In this document: positions 18,304 through 27,637 of the stretch, piece after piece
How positions within the stretch are numbered: the stretch's first letter is position 1
Layout of the letters: every line of letters starts with the position of its first letter
NCBI RefSeq assembly: GCF_001750165.1
Contig: NZ_CP015411.1
Span: 4,722,501-4,786,500 of the forward strand
DNA: 64,000 bases
Reading direction: 5' to 3'
Origin: Pseudoalteromonas luteoviolacea
GTDB taxonomy: Bacteria > Pseudomonadota > Gammaproteobacteria > Enterobacterales > Alteromonadaceae
The notes under the pieces: model-generated
The model's input: only the letters and a program-made list of their open reading frames with translations
The model's database searches: none
What the model was told of the DNA's origin: nothing
Position numbers and translations under genes: made by a program

Positions 18304-19299
18304 TTAAGCGTATTTCTTCAAAAGTGCTTGTTTGTCTGCATCACTTAAAAACGCAATTTCGATGGCATTTTGTTGTGCTTTAAAGATATCTGATTCGCTC
18401 AAGCCCGCTAATGGCGCGGCTTTTTCAAATTCATTATCAAGCTCTACCCCTTGCACAGCAGGGTCATCGGTATTGATAGTCGCCAAAATACCGTGATCTA
18501 AAAACTGCTTAAGTGGGTGTGTTTCAATGCTTGCAACTGTACTGGTTTGTAGGTTACTGGTTAGGCAAGACTCAATACCAATGCGATTATCACGCAAGTA
18601 GTCCATCAGGTTAGGGTCTTCAATGGCCTTTACGCCGTGACCGATGCGGGTTGCACCGAGCTCTTGAACAGCCTGCCAAATACTGCTCGCGCCTTCTGCT
18701 TCACCAGCATGAATGGTTGCACCAAGATAAGCATCACGAACTTGTTTGAAATGCTCAATAAATAACTCGCCAGGGAATCCAAGCTCATCACCAGCCAGAT
18801 CAATCGCCACCAAATCATTTTTAAATGCCAAAAGTGCATCTAGCTCATATTGGCATTTTTCGACACCAAAAGTACGCGACATGATACCGATCAAATTCAC
18901 TTTAATATCGCGTCCAGCAGTGGCTGATTGAATTCCATCCACCACAGCCTCTACCACACCTTGCGGATGCAAATTATGTGTTTTTGCCATGTAATATGGG
19001 CTAAAGCGCAACTCTGTATAATCCATATTTTGCACAATGGCGTCTTGTACATTTTCAACTGCAATACGACGACACGCATCATAATCACCCAGCACCTTTA
19101 CACCCCAATCTAATTTAGCCAAGAATGCCATCAAATTTGGCGCGTTATCGAGTACTTGCACATGTGGCCTTAGGCCTTCAACATCGTGTGCTGGTAGCGG
19201 CATATTGAATTTTTGACCAAGGTCTAAAATTGTTTCAGCACGCACATTACCGTCTAAGTGGCGGTGTAAATCAAGTAAAGGTAGTTTGGTATTGATCAT
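18304..19299 (-). CDS. add: Adenosine deaminase
   Basis: Converts (deoxy)adenosine to (deoxy)inosine with a zinc ion; purine salvage in the cytoplasm. The 331-residue protein has the zinc ligands HRH (His12, His14), the GEAEGA segment in IHAGEAEGA (near 197), RIGHGVKA (near 219) and the catalytic/zinc TDDPAV segment (near 277). Length is normal for bacterial Add. Transcribed alone towards the left, with 165 bases to hemY. Confidence 0.95.
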   Translation of the reverse strand: MINTKLPLLDLHRHLDGNVRAETILDLGQKFNMPLPAHDVEGLRPHVQVLDNAPNLMAFLAKLDWGVKVLGDYDACRRIAVENVQDAIVQNMDYTELRFSPYYMAKTHNLHPQGVVEAVVDGIQSATAGRDIKVNLIGIMSRTFGVEKCQYELDALLAFKNDLVAIDLAGDELGFPGELFIEHFKQVRDAYLGATIHAGEAEGASSIWQAVQELGATRIGHGVKAIEDPNLMDYLRDNRIGIESCLTSNLQTSTVASIETHPLKQFLDHGILATINTDDPAVQGVELDNEFEKAAPLAGLSESDIFKAQQNAIEIAFLSDADKQALLKKYA

Positions 19300-19434
19300 A
19301 AGGCACTCGGTTTGCAGATAAAATTTTTCAGATCATACGCATCTTAAGTTTAGATACAAGGACAATTATCCGCAAAAATAAACTAAACAGACCTCTGACA
19401 TTGAACTATTTTCACGCTGATAAATATGAGAGAT

Positions 19435-19462
19435 AAAAAACCAGCGTTATCGCTGGCTTTTT
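19435..19462. terminator. Bidirectional terminator after hemY
   Basis: CCAGCG (19441-19446), loop TTAT, CGCTGG (19451-19456), flanked by six A on the left and five T on the right. Read leftwards it follows the hemY stop directly; by symmetry it could act rightwards as well. Confidence 0.85.
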
Positions 19463-19464
19463 CA

Positions 19465-20598
19465 TTAATTATGCTGGTCGTTTAAGAGTAAATAGGCTTT
19501 TTCAAACTGCCCAGTTTTTGCAAATGCCTGCTGCGCTTGATGCTGCCATAAAACTTGCCACGGCTCACTCGATAATGTATCAAAAATTTTCGCGGCGAGG
19601 CTATGATCCCCCTCACCATTGGCCAAGCAGGCTAAACAAAACAACAAATCAGGTTGCTCAGGTTGTTTTTTCAATTTACTTTGTACCAATTTACGCAATT
19701 CGATATCTGCACCACCTAAGTACTGTAAAATCTCAGCAAGCTCGACAACTTGGCCTTTTTTCAAAAGCTTTATCAACTCTTTGCGAATTGGTGCTAATTG
19801 ACCTGTTCGTACACAAACAGTCATAAATGCATTATTACTCAACGCTCTCAGCCCACGAGGCAGTGCCCCCTGTAGCGCTTGAAGGTCTTTGTCTGTGAAT
19901 TGCACAATGGCAGAAAAGTAGTCATTAAAAAAGGCATCCCACTGCGCCTCACCCCAGTGCAGCTGTTTATAACGCTGCACTATCGTCGACTGTAACGTAT
20001 CCCAGTCTTTCGCTTGCAGCAGCGCACTGACATAGGCATGCAATTGCGTCGGTGTGGCTTTTTTCATCTCTGCTTGGGGTGCCAAACTTTCCAGTGCTTG
20101 CCCCTCCTGCTCCGCAGCTAACCAAAGTTGACTAACCTTACTTTGTGCCGGCTCACTCAGTTGCTGCAAATACTCTCTGGCCACCAATTTTTTCCCTGCA
20201 TACAATGCCGCTTTGGCTTGAATTGCACACTGCATATCCCGCCACTTTTCGGGAAATTCAGCTTTTTGCAGGGCATAATTTAAGCTGTCTTCTTGGCCAT
20301 TTATCAGCGCCCACATACTCTGCTCCAGCGCAGCTTCCTGACGAGCAATACGTTTTTTGCCACGACGTTTTGAGATACCAGCTACAACACGCCAAATAGC
20401 GCTAACGATTTTTAGCAAAATTACGCCACTGACACATGCTAAAACCAGCATAAACACCAGTGAAACCAGTGTGCTCTCTATGGTATACACGCCCGCCGAT
20501 ACTAAGACATAGCCCTTCTCATCGATCAACATATGTGCACCAGCCATCACGACGAAAAACAATATGACCACCAATAACCAGCGTATCATTGTAACCAC
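19465..20598 (-). CDS. hemY: HemY, TPR membrane protein of the haem gene cluster
   Basis: Inner-membrane protein encoded at the end of gammaproteobacterial hem operons; its role in haem synthesis is not defined (it is not the Bacillus protoporphyrinogen oxidase HemY). The 377-residue protein has two N-terminal membrane helices (about 5-23 and 41-64) with the HemY_N segment between, then TPR-like helices to the C-terminus. Its start overlaps the end of the hemD-hemX gene by 13 bases, suggesting translational coupling. A terminator follows it. Confidence 0.9.
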   Translation of the reverse strand: MVTMIRWLLVVILFFVVMAGAHMLIDEKGYVLVSAGVYTIESTLVSLVFMLVLACVSGVILLKIVSAIWRVVAGISKRRGKKRIARQEAALEQSMWALINGQEDSLNYALQKAEFPEKWRDMQCAIQAKAALYAGKKLVAREYLQQLSEPAQSKVSQLWLAAEQEGQALESLAPQAEMKKATPTQLHAYVSALLQAKDWDTLQSTIVQRYKQLHWGEAQWDAFFNDYFSAIVQFTDKDLQALQGALPRGLRALSNNAFMTVCVRTGQLAPIRKELIKLLKKGQVVELAEILQYLGGADIELRKLVQSKLKKQPEQPDLLFCLACLANGEGDHSLAAKIFDTLSSEPWQVLWQHQAQQAFAKTGQFEKAYLLLNDQHN

Positions 20599-22409
20599 TC
20601 CTTCAGTGCATTTGGTGTCGCCAACTGAGGAGTTTGAGTAACTGGGTGTTCTGCTCGTTTCAACACCTGCAGCTGCTCCATAACCATATTGCTAGCTGAA
20701 TCACTTGTTCGATAATAGCTATTCAAAGTCGATATCGCTCCCGACAAGGCTTGGTCGAAAATACTGGCTTGCTGATCTAAGAATGCAGTTTGCGCTTGCT
20801 GTAAATAGCTGCGTAGCTGTGCTCGGATCAATTGCTGCTCTTGCGCATCTAACAAAGGATCTATTACAGGCCTATCATGCTGACGAATAGTCAAAAAGTC
20901 TGCCTTTATTTTTTGCCAACTGCGGATAACGTTAGCTTGCCATTCGCTGATATCACGACTGAGTTCGGCACTTTCAGATGCACGTTCTTTTGGTTTATCA
21001 ATGGTTTTCAGTGGTAATTTATCCACCTGAGAAATCAACCCCGCCAGTTCCATATACACCGCTTCAGTGCTGGGCTTTGGCAGTGCCCGCAGCATCGCTA
21101 TATCTTGGTTAATGGCGAGCTTTAATGTATCTGTTGCGAGCTCTTCTGATAGCGCGCCATCTAGGCGCTTTAATACAATGACAGCACCTAAATAATCACG
21201 CTCACTGGCCGCTTTAAATTCGGCATAACGCGCCAATGCACGCAGTTCTGAGCTAACCGCCCCCCCTACCTGCTGGCGCGCTTGCGACAGGGTTTGTTGT
21301 AATGTTTGTTGCACTTGTCGCTGCTGTTGCTGCAATTGCGTATTCATCGATTTTTGTTGAGCTTGCCACTGATTTTGTAATTCGTTTAATGCCGACTGAG
21401 TGGTTTGCAGCTGCGACTGTAATTGCGAATTTTGCGCGCTTAACTGCGCTATTTGTCCACTTTGCTGAGTCACCTGCTGTTGGTTATACATGTAGACACC
21501 ACCAGCAGCGCCCACTCCCGTCAAGGCGACCAATAACGCCAATACCGCTGTTTTGCTCAATTTGGCAGTATGATTTTTTGCATGGGTTTCCACCTGCTGC
21601 GGCTCATTCGATGGGGTTGAAGCCAACGTTTCTTGCTGTTTTTCCGTCATTGCGTTGCCCTGTTGGGAATTTAAATCACCTATCGTTTGTGCTAACGCCT
21701 CTGTGCTGGCGCCTTGGCTCACCACGATCTGTGTATCGGTTATTTTATACTGTATTTTAAGGTGTTGCGCTGTCCGCTCACTGACAACAACAAACATACA
21801 TGCTTGCAACCAAGCCTGATTGGCCGCTTGATGGGTATTAAAAATCGCATCAACCGCCGCATTACTGGTAATTACTATACCGTCAATTTTAGCTTCCCGC
21901 CAGAGGTCTAACCAGTCATCTGAGTGACTTTGCGCTGCGGTTCGTTCATAGACATTACAGGTACTTAGCCTCGCTCCGCGTGATTTAAGCGCTGTTGAGA
22001 TATGCGTACGACCACCGCGCCCTTTGACTATCACAACCTGCAAATCTTGCACTGCTTGTAGCTCTTTTAGCGCTACCAGTCCTTCAGAGTCTTGACGCTT
22101 AGGCGCCGTGGCATGGCGTGATAAATGTGCCTTCACCGCATCAGAGGTCTGTGTGCCTACGGCAAAAATTTTACAAGTAGAAGGCACTGACAGATCATCT
22201 GCTTGGAGTTGCAATGCAAAGTTAATCACCGCGTCTTGCGAGATAAAAATGAGGATATCAGCATCACAGGCGCTGAGTAATTGTTGAGGTGATGCTTGAA
22301 CTGAACAGAGTTTCAGCACTGGTGTACACAGTGCTGATGAATGAGATTTTGCCAACTCAGAGGCAAGCGCTTCTCCCTTTCCTTGCGGCCGAGTGATGGC
22401 AAACTTCAC
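20586..22409 (-). CDS. hemD: Fused uroporphyrinogen-III synthase (HemD) and HemX
   Basis: One open frame of 607 codons joins two proteins that are separate in E. coli. Residues 1-~245 are uroporphyrinogen-III synthase, which cyclises hydroxymethylbilane with inversion of ring D (N-terminal FAITRPQGKGEALA, later VIVKGRGGRTH and ITSNAAVDAIF). Residues ~250-607 are HemX: an acidic/polar linker, one membrane helix (~285-303), a long Gln-rich coiled coil (~308-375) and a conserved C-terminal domain. There is no stop between them. Met254 (ATG at 21650) is an internal start that could also yield free HemX; its upstream purine run (CAGGGCAA) is only moderate. The gene begins one base after hemC ends. 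Confidence 0.9.
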   Translation of the reverse strand: MKFAITRPQGKGEALASELAKSHSSALCTPVLKLCSVQASPQQLLSACDADILIFISQDAVINFALQLQADDLSVPSTCKIFAVGTQTSDAVKAHLSRHATAPKRQDSEGLVALKELQAVQDLQVVIVKGRGGRTHISTALKSRGARLSTCNVYERTAAQSHSDDWLDLWREAKIDGIVITSNAAVDAIFNTHQAANQAWLQACMFVVVSERTAQHLKIQYKITDTQIVVSQGASTEALAQTIGDLNSQQGNAMTEKQQETLASTPSNEPQQVETHAKNHTAKLSKTAVLALLVALTGVGAAGGVYMYNQQQVTQQSGQIAQLSAQNSQLQSQLQTTQSALNELQNQWQAQQKSMNTQLQQQQRQVQQTLQQTLSQARQQVGGAVSSELRALARYAEFKAASERDYLGAVIVLKRLDGALSEELATDTLKLAINQDIAMLRALPKPSTEAVYMELAGLISQVDKLPLKTIDKPKERASESAELSRDISEWQANVIRSWQKIKADFLTIRQHDRPVIDPLLDAQEQQLIRAQLRSYLQQAQTAFLDQQASIFDQALSGAISTLNSYYRTSDSASNMVMEQLQVLKRAEHPVTQTPQLATPNALKEWLQ

Positions 22410-22410
22410 A

Positions 22411-23349
22411 TTAAGCGTCTCTATAAACGTCCGCTAGAATGCTATCCGCACCTTGCGCTAAAAGTGCCTCAGCAAGCTCAATGCCAAGTACTTCTGCATT
22501 GGCAACATCACCAGTCAATTCCGCTCTTAAGATTTTGCTGCCATCAACAGCCCCCACTAAACCACGTACATATAGCTGGCCTGCTTGCAGCTCAGCATAC
22601 GCACCAATAGGAACTTGACATCCGCCTTCTAAACGGCGGTTCATCGCTCTTTCTGCCAACACACGTGCCCTTGTTGCGGCATGCTCCAGCGGCGCCAACA
22701 GTGCCTGAATACGTGCATCATCACTACGACATTCAATGCCAACGGCACCTTGACCATTCGCCGGTAGTGAATCTTCAACAGAAACAAAGCTCGCAATACG
22801 CTCTGGCATTTCTAGGCGAATTAGACCCGCTGCAGCGAGAATAATGGCATCAAATTCACCTGCGTCTAATTTGGCTAAGCGCGTATTTACATTGCCACGC
22901 AAATCTTTAATAACTAAGTCTGGACGAGCTGCTCGGATCTGACATTGGCGACGTAAACTGGAGGTACCCACCACAGCACCTGCTGGTAATTCACTGATGT
23001 GTTTATATTGATTTGAAACAAATGCGTCGCGCGGATCTTCACGCTCACAAATAGTATGTAGCGCAAGCCCTTCTGGAAACTCAACCGGTACATCTTTCAT
23101 TGAATGCACTGCGATGTCTGCACGCCCTTCTAGCATGGCTTGCTCAAGCTCTTTGACAAATAACCCCTTGCCGCCAATTTTAGCCAGTGGTGTATCTAAG
23201 ATCTTGTCACCTTTGGTTGACATAGGCACTAATTCGACCACAAGCCCTGGGTGAAAATGCTCTAGTCTCGCTTTTACATACTCTGCTTGCCAAAGTGCCA
23301 ATGCACTTTTACGTGTTGCAATACGCACGCTATTTTTTGTTTCTGTCAT
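22411..23349 (-). CDS. hemC: Porphobilinogen deaminase (hydroxymethylbilane synthase)
   Basis: Polymerises four porphobilinogens into hydroxymethylbilane, the substrate of the HemD half of the next gene. The 312-residue protein has RIATRKSALALWQ at the N-terminus, the HSMKDVP active-site segment (82-88), TSSLRRQCQ (129-137), and the dipyrromethane cofactor cysteine Cys244 in EGGCQVPIGA. Start ATG 23349. First of hemC-hemDX-hemY, with one base to the next gene, so the operon is likely transcribed as a unit. The DUF2914 gene lies 18 bases upstream in the same direction. Confidence 0.97.
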   Translation of the reverse strand: MTETKNSVRIATRKSALALWQAEYVKARLEHFHPGLVVELVPMSTKGDKILDTPLAKIGGKGLFVKELEQAMLEGRADIAVHSMKDVPVEFPEGLALHTICEREDPRDAFVSNQYKHISELPAGAVVGTSSLRRQCQIRAARPDLVIKDLRGNVNTRLAKLDAGEFDAIILAAAGLIRLEMPERIASFVSVEDSLPANGQGAVGIECRSDDARIQALLAPLEHAATRARVLAERAMNRRLEGGCQVPIGAYAELQAGQLYVRGLVGAVDGSKILRAELTGDVANAEVLGIELAEALLAQGADSILADVYRDA

Positions 23350-23367
23350 GTCTTACCTTGTCGGCCT

Positions 23368-24201
23368 CTATGGAGCCTTTGCTAAAATTCGAAATGATTT
23401 TTGTGCTAACAATTGACCGCCTTGCGTGATCACTTCTACACGCCATTCTCCGGTTTGACTCGGCATAATATTTTTACTGGAGTAAGTACGGTATCTTGGT
23501 GTACTCACTGGCAGCGTAATGTCTGCCATTAGCTGGTCTTGATGAAACCACAAATGTTGCACCACTTCGCCTTGAAGTCCTTTGATCTCGGTAAAGAAAT
23601 AGAGTTTTTCTTGAAAACGATTTGGTTCAACAAGGTGCTTAAGCACATTGATTGGTTCCCGATCTTCAATGCCTGTGGTCAAAACAGCTCGGCTGATGTG
23701 ACTGGTATCCACCTTTGCATTGAGTGCAACGCTAGCGACTTGTGCATCGGCTGCAAATTGTTTTTGTGATGACTGCTCTGTTTCTTCGGCTGCTATAGAC
23801 GGCTCAATGGGTATTTGATCTTCCAACACAACTTGAGGTGTTGTCTCTGCTAACATCGCAGTCTCGCCAGTCATTTGTGTCGTGTCTACAGTATCTGTGA
23901 TTAGTTCATCTACCGATGGTGTGTAACCATCAACATCTTTCCTATCTGCAACTTCAGACTCTGTTTGCGTCACTTCATAGGTAGACACTGCTGCATTTGA
24001 AGGCGCACTGATATTTACCTGTTCTTCCTCCGCATAGACAGAAGTAAACACCCCATATGACAACGCAGTAGCACCAAAACTTGCCACACACACCGCACTG
24101 ATAATGCGCCGCCAATGATATTGATATCCGACGGTTTCAATACGGCGTGGCTGGGATTTAGCCTCTGTCATTTTGGTTTTTATCACTATACGTTGAGTCA
24201 T
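23368..24201 (-). CDS. DUF2914 membrane protein
   Basis: Unknown function. The 277-residue protein has a basic cytoplasmic N-terminus, one membrane helix (~34-56), an acidic, Thr/Glu-rich low-complexity spacer (~60-165) and a C-terminal DUF2914 domain (~190-275; features FTEIKGLQGEVVQHLWFH, then a WRVEVI segment). DUF2914 has an immunoglobulin-like look and is thought to be extracytoplasmic. Start ATG 24201. It sits 18 bases ahead of hemC and 16 bases after the esterase, so it may be cotranscribed with both; no link to haem is established. Confidence 0.75.
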   Translation of the reverse strand: MTQRIVIKTKMTEAKSQPRRIETVGYQYHWRRIISAVCVASFGATALSYGVFTSVYAEEEQVNISAPSNAAVSTYEVTQTESEVADRKDVDGYTPSVDELITDTVDTTQMTGETAMLAETTPQVVLEDQIPIEPSIAAEETEQSSQKQFAADAQVASVALNAKVDTSHISRAVLTTGIEDREPINVLKHLVEPNRFQEKLYFFTEIKGLQGEVVQHLWFHQDQLMADITLPVSTPRYRTYSSKNIMPSQTGEWRVEVITQGGQLLAQKSFRILAKAP

Positions 24202-24217
24202 ATGTCTGTCCTATTCA

Positions 24218-24871
24218 CTATGACAAGCGTGCGATTAGCCACGCTCGGATCGCTTTAAGCTCTTCGATGCACACTTGGTGCTCCATTGGGTAATCTTGCC
24301 ACCTGACCTCATACCCTTGATCCACAAGTGTATTATACGCGGTACGTCCCGCTTGCATCGGCACTACAGGATCGTGACTTCCATGCGCCATAAAGATATT
24401 TAACGCAGATTGTATCGCTTCTCCGCTCAATTTCTGTGGTGCACACATGTAAGTCGATAATGCCATAACACCAGCCAATGTATGCGATAAACGTGGTGCT
24501 AAGTGTAGGCTGATCACGCCACCTTGCGAAAAGCCCGCTAAAATGATTTTATCGGCAGAGATCCCTGCTGCGATTTCTTGTTCGATCAACGCAGACACTG
24601 CTGCCGCCGACTCACGTACACCCGCTTCATCTGCACGATTTTCAAGATCCATGCTCTTAATGTCATACCAAGCGCGCATTTCCATACCGCCATTGACGGT
24701 CACAGGCTGTATCGGCGCATGAGGAAATATAAAACGTACACCCAATGAATCAGGTAAATCTAACTCGGGGGCAATCGGTAAGAACCCATTACCTGAATCG
24801 CCTAATCCATGCAGCCAAATTACCGTTGCTTTGTGCTGCGTTTTAGCAGCATATTCTACAAATTCTAACAT
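24218..24871 (-). CDS. Alpha/beta-hydrolase carboxylesterase (acyl-protein thioesterase family)
   Basis: Cytoplasmic serine esterase of the phospholipase/carboxylesterase family (as Pseudomonas EstB or acyl-protein thioesterase). From ATG 24871 it is 217 aa. HGLGDSGNGF (21-30) forms the oxyanion region, GFSQGG holds the nucleophile Ser115, and the acid and base are in SHDPVVP and EHQVC near the C-terminus. The ATG overlaps the cyaY stop (TAATG), implying coupled translation; a GTG five codons upstream is an alternative. The physiological substrate is unknown. Confidence 0.85.
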   Translation of the reverse strand: MLEFVEYAAKTQHKATVIWLHGLGDSGNGFLPIAPELDLPDSLGVRFIFPHAPIQPVTVNGGMEMRAWYDIKSMDLENRADEAGVRESAAAVSALIEQEIAAGISADKIILAGFSQGGVISLHLAPRLSHTLAGVMALSTYMCAPQKLSGEAIQSALNIFMAHGSHDPVVPMQAGRTAYNTLVDQGYEVRWQDYPMEHQVCIEELKAIRAWLIARLS

Positions 24872-25191
24872 TAGTCGTGTTGCCACTCTATTTTCTGACC
24901 CGCCTGACGAGTCGCCGCATCAGCCATAAACTGCCAAAACTCCGCGCCTGAACGGTTATCTATCCATTTATCATCACGTAATTCAAAGTGATGGCCATTA
25001 AATTTAGTCGCTACCCATACTTGATGTAGTGGCGCTTGTTTGTTGATAATAATTTTAGAACGATCAGCAAATATAATCTCTAAGATACCGGAAGCAGATT
25101 CATAGTCTAAATCAGCATCACAATCGTCGATCTGCTCTTCAATTGTTAACATTAACGCTTCGGCTAACTGATGATACTCGTTATCTGTCAT
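24871..25191 (-). CDS. cyaY: Iron donor protein CyaY (bacterial frataxin)
   Basis: Frataxin homologue that binds iron and modulates the IscS-IscU machine for Fe-S cluster assembly. The start is ATG 25191, preceded by AAGGAG, giving 106 aa, the normal CyaY length; the frame is open a further 23 codons upstream but these are not conserved in type. An acidic ridge is present (EEQIDDCDADLDYE at ~17-30) with the frataxin segment HQVWVATKFNGHHF (~54-67). It is divergent from lptM-lysA, as in E. coli. Confidence 0.93.
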   Translation of the reverse strand: MTDNEYHQLAEALMLTIEEQIDDCDADLDYESASGILEIIFADRSKIIINKQAPLHQVWVATKFNGHHFELRDDKWIDNRSGAEFWQFMADAATRQAGQKIEWQHD

Positions 25192-25323
25192 GACTAACTC
25201 CTTAAATACGGCTAAGCGACAACCAGCTTTCCCGATACAGGGAATAAATTTCAACCGCAAAAGCTGCTTTTTTCGCGAATTCTGTTACTCTGCGATTATA
25301 AAGGCACTGACATCATTAATCTA

Positions 25324-25503
25324 ATGAAAGCGACATACACTCAATTTAGCTTACTTGCCCTAGCATTGACTAGCACCTTAACGTTAACAGCTTGCGGGCA
25401 ACGTGGTCCACTGTATTTACCTGAAGACGCAGACAAAAACCGTACTTCAACCACGCAACAATCATCGCAAGAAACGACAAAAACTGACGAAAAGGATAAG
25501 TAA
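25324..25503 (+). CDS. lptM: Small lipoprotein LptM (YifL)
   Basis: A 59-residue lipoprotein. It has a short signal sequence ending in the lipobox LTAC (Cys near residue 24), followed at once by GQRGPLYLPED, the conserved LptM/YifL motif, and then a polar, Thr/Gln/Lys-rich tail. In E. coli LptM binds the LptD-LptE translocon and helps its oxidative maturation. The stop codon is directly followed by the lysA ATG (no intergenic base). The divergent cyaY and downstream lysA-dapF reproduce the usual neighbourhood. Confidence 0.9.
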   Translation: MKATYTQFSLLALALTSTLTLTACGQRGPLYLPEDADKNRTSTTQQSSQETTKTDEKDK

Positions 25504-26760
25504 ATGGACTTTTTCCAGTACCAAAATAATGAATTGTACGCAGAGCAAGTTGCTATCAAAGATATCGCGGCCCAATATGGTACACCTTGCTATGTTTACT
25601 CTCGCAAAACGCTCGAACGTCATTACCGAGCATTTACTGATGCTGCGGCCCAGCATAAACATTTGGTCTGCTACGCAGTAAAAGCAAACAGCAACCTTGC
25701 CGTACTCAATGTCTTGGCAAACATGGGAGCAGGCTTTGATATCGTCTCACAAGGTGAGCTGGCGCGCGTATTGAAAGCCGGTGGTGATGCTAAAAAAGTG
25801 GTGTTTTCAGGAGTAGCGAAAACACAGCAAGAGATCATTTACGCGCTTGAACAAAACATTAAGTGCTTCAATGTCGAATCTAAAGCTGAGTTAGAACGCA
25901 TCTCTGAAATTGCCTCGCAAATGAAAGTACAAGCGCCAGTCTCTATACGTGTTAACCCTGATATCGATGCAAAAACACATCCGTATATCTCTACTGGGTT
26001 GAAAGAGAATAAGTTTGGTATTGATATCAAACAAGCATTTGACGTCTATCAATTGGCGTGTGCTTTACCAGGGATCAAGGTCGTTGGGGTAGATTTTCAT
26101 ATCGGCTCTCAACTCACCGAGGTTGAACCCTTTTTAGCAGCATTAGATAAAGTATTAGACTTGGTTGATACCTTAAAGTCTGCGGGGATCACACTCCACC
26201 ACTTAGATATTGGCGGTGGACTCGGTGTTCCTTATGATGGTGAAAAGCCACCTCACCCAAGTGCATATGCTGCTCAAGTCATTGCGCGACTTGCGTCACA
26301 TCAAGAATTAGAATTAATTTTTGAACCTGGCCGTGCCATTGCGGCCAATGCAGGCCTGCTCGTAACCAAGGTAGAATACTTAAAACCTACCACGGGCAAG
26401 CATTTCGCAATTGTCGATGCGGGAATGAATGACATGTTGCGCCCATCATTGTATCAGGCGTGGCAAGAGATCATTGCTGTCAGCCCTCGTCATGATGGCA
26501 CACCAGAACATACGTATGATGTGGTTGGTCCGGTCTGTGAAACTGGCGACTTTATTGGTAAAGATCGAACCTTGGCCATTTTACCCGGTGATTTACTTGC
26601 TCAACGCAGCGCGGGTGCTTATGGTTTTACCATGAGCTCAAACTATAATTCACGCCCAAGAGTGGCTGAGATCATGGTTGATGGTGATCGCGCTCAAGTG
26701 ATACGTGTCAGAGAATCACTTGAATCGCTATGGCAGGGTGAAACCTTACTTTCAGAATAA
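25504..26760 (+). CDS. lysA: Diaminopimelate decarboxylase
   Basis: PLP enzyme for the last step of lysine synthesis: meso-DAP to lysine plus CO2. The 418-residue protein is a fold-type III decarboxylase with the PLP lysine Lys60 in CYAVKANSN, the DIGGGLGVPY glycine loop (~238), EPGRAIAANAG (~282) and the active-site cysteine in GPVCETGD (~348). ATG follows directly on the lptM stop; a GAAAAGGA site lies within the lptM end. DapF, encoded next, makes its substrate, so gene order follows the pathway in reverse. Confidence 0.97.
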   Translation: MDFFQYQNNELYAEQVAIKDIAAQYGTPCYVYSRKTLERHYRAFTDAAAQHKHLVCYAVKANSNLAVLNVLANMGAGFDIVSQGELARVLKAGGDAKKVVFSGVAKTQQEIIYALEQNIKCFNVESKAELERISEIASQMKVQAPVSIRVNPDIDAKTHPYISTGLKENKFGIDIKQAFDVYQLACALPGIKVVGVDFHIGSQLTEVEPFLAALDKVLDLVDTLKSAGITLHHLDIGGGLGVPYDGEKPPHPSAYAAQVIARLASHQELELIFEPGRAIAANAGLLVTKVEYLKPTTGKHFAIVDAGMNDMLRPSLYQAWQEIIAVSPRHDGTPEHTYDVVGPVCETGDFIGKDRTLAILPGDLLAQRSAGAYGFTMSSNYNSRPRVAEIMVDGDRAQVIRVRESLESLWQGETLLSE

Positions 26761-26806
26761 TAAGAGCGATGGTGCATCGCATTGAGCGGCTAAATAGTAA
26801 AATAAT

Positions 26807-27637
26807 ATGTTTGTAAATTTTTCAAAAATGCATGGCTTAGGAAACGATTTTGTGGTGATTGATAACGTCACACAAAACGTTTTTTTGTCGCGCGATCAAA
26901 TTAAAAAGCTCGCAGATAGACATTTTGGCATTGGCTTCGATCAATTATTGCTGGTCGAGCCGCCTTATTCCCCAGATTTAGATTTTCATTATCGTATTTT
27001 TAATGCCGATGGCACTGAGGTAGAGCAATGTGGCAACGGTGCACGCTGCTTTGCCCGCTTTATCAGAATGAAAGGGCTGACTAACAAGCACAAAGTCAAT
27101 GTCTCGACTAAAGGTGGTGATATTACTTTGTATACTGAAAAGGACGGCCAAGTTACTGTCAATATGGGCACACCGCAATTCGCGCCACAAGATATTCCCT
27201 TTAAAGCACAACAAAGTGAGCTCACTTATGTGCTAAGAGCCAATGAACACACCATTTTTTGTGGCGCGGTCTCCATGGGTAACCCACACTGTATTATCGA
27301 AGTTGATGATATAAATACCGCTGATGTCGAGACACTAGGCCCGCTCATTGAGCATCATGAACGCTTTCCAAAACGGACTAATGTCGGCTTCATGCAAATC
27401 ATTAACCGAGAACATATCAAGCTTCGAGTATGGGAGCGTGGTGCACAAGAGACTTTAGCGTGCGGCAGCGGTGCATGTGGCGCCGTGGCTGTTGGCATTG
27501 CACAAGGCAAGTTAGCTGATACGGTGCGCGTTGACTTACCTGGTGGCACGTTACAAGTGCGCTGGAGTGGCGGCAATAAGCCCGTCAAAATGACAGGCCC
27601 TGCGGAACATGTTTTTGATGGACAGGTAGCAATATGA
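26807..27637 (+). CDS. dapF: Diaminopimelate epimerase
   Basis: PLP-independent racemase converting LL-DAP to meso-DAP for peptidoglycan and lysine. 276 residues; N-terminal KMHGLGNDFVVID; catalytic cysteines in EQCGNGARC (Cys75) and in ACGSGACGA (near 219). The stop overlaps the next start (ATGA, 4 bases). Member of the lptM-lysA-dapF-DUF484-xerC operon. Confidence 0.98.
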   Translation: MFVNFSKMHGLGNDFVVIDNVTQNVFLSRDQIKKLADRHFGIGFDQLLLVEPPYSPDLDFHYRIFNADGTEVEQCGNGARCFARFIRMKGLTNKHKVNVSTKGGDITLYTEKDGQVTVNMGTPQFAPQDIPFKAQQSELTYVLRANEHTIFCGAVSMGNPHCIIEVDDINTADVETLGPLIEHHERFPKRTNVGFMQIINREHIKLRVWERGAQETLACGSGACGAVAVGIAQGKLADTVRVDLPGGTLQVRWSGGNKPVKMTGPAEHVFDGQVAI

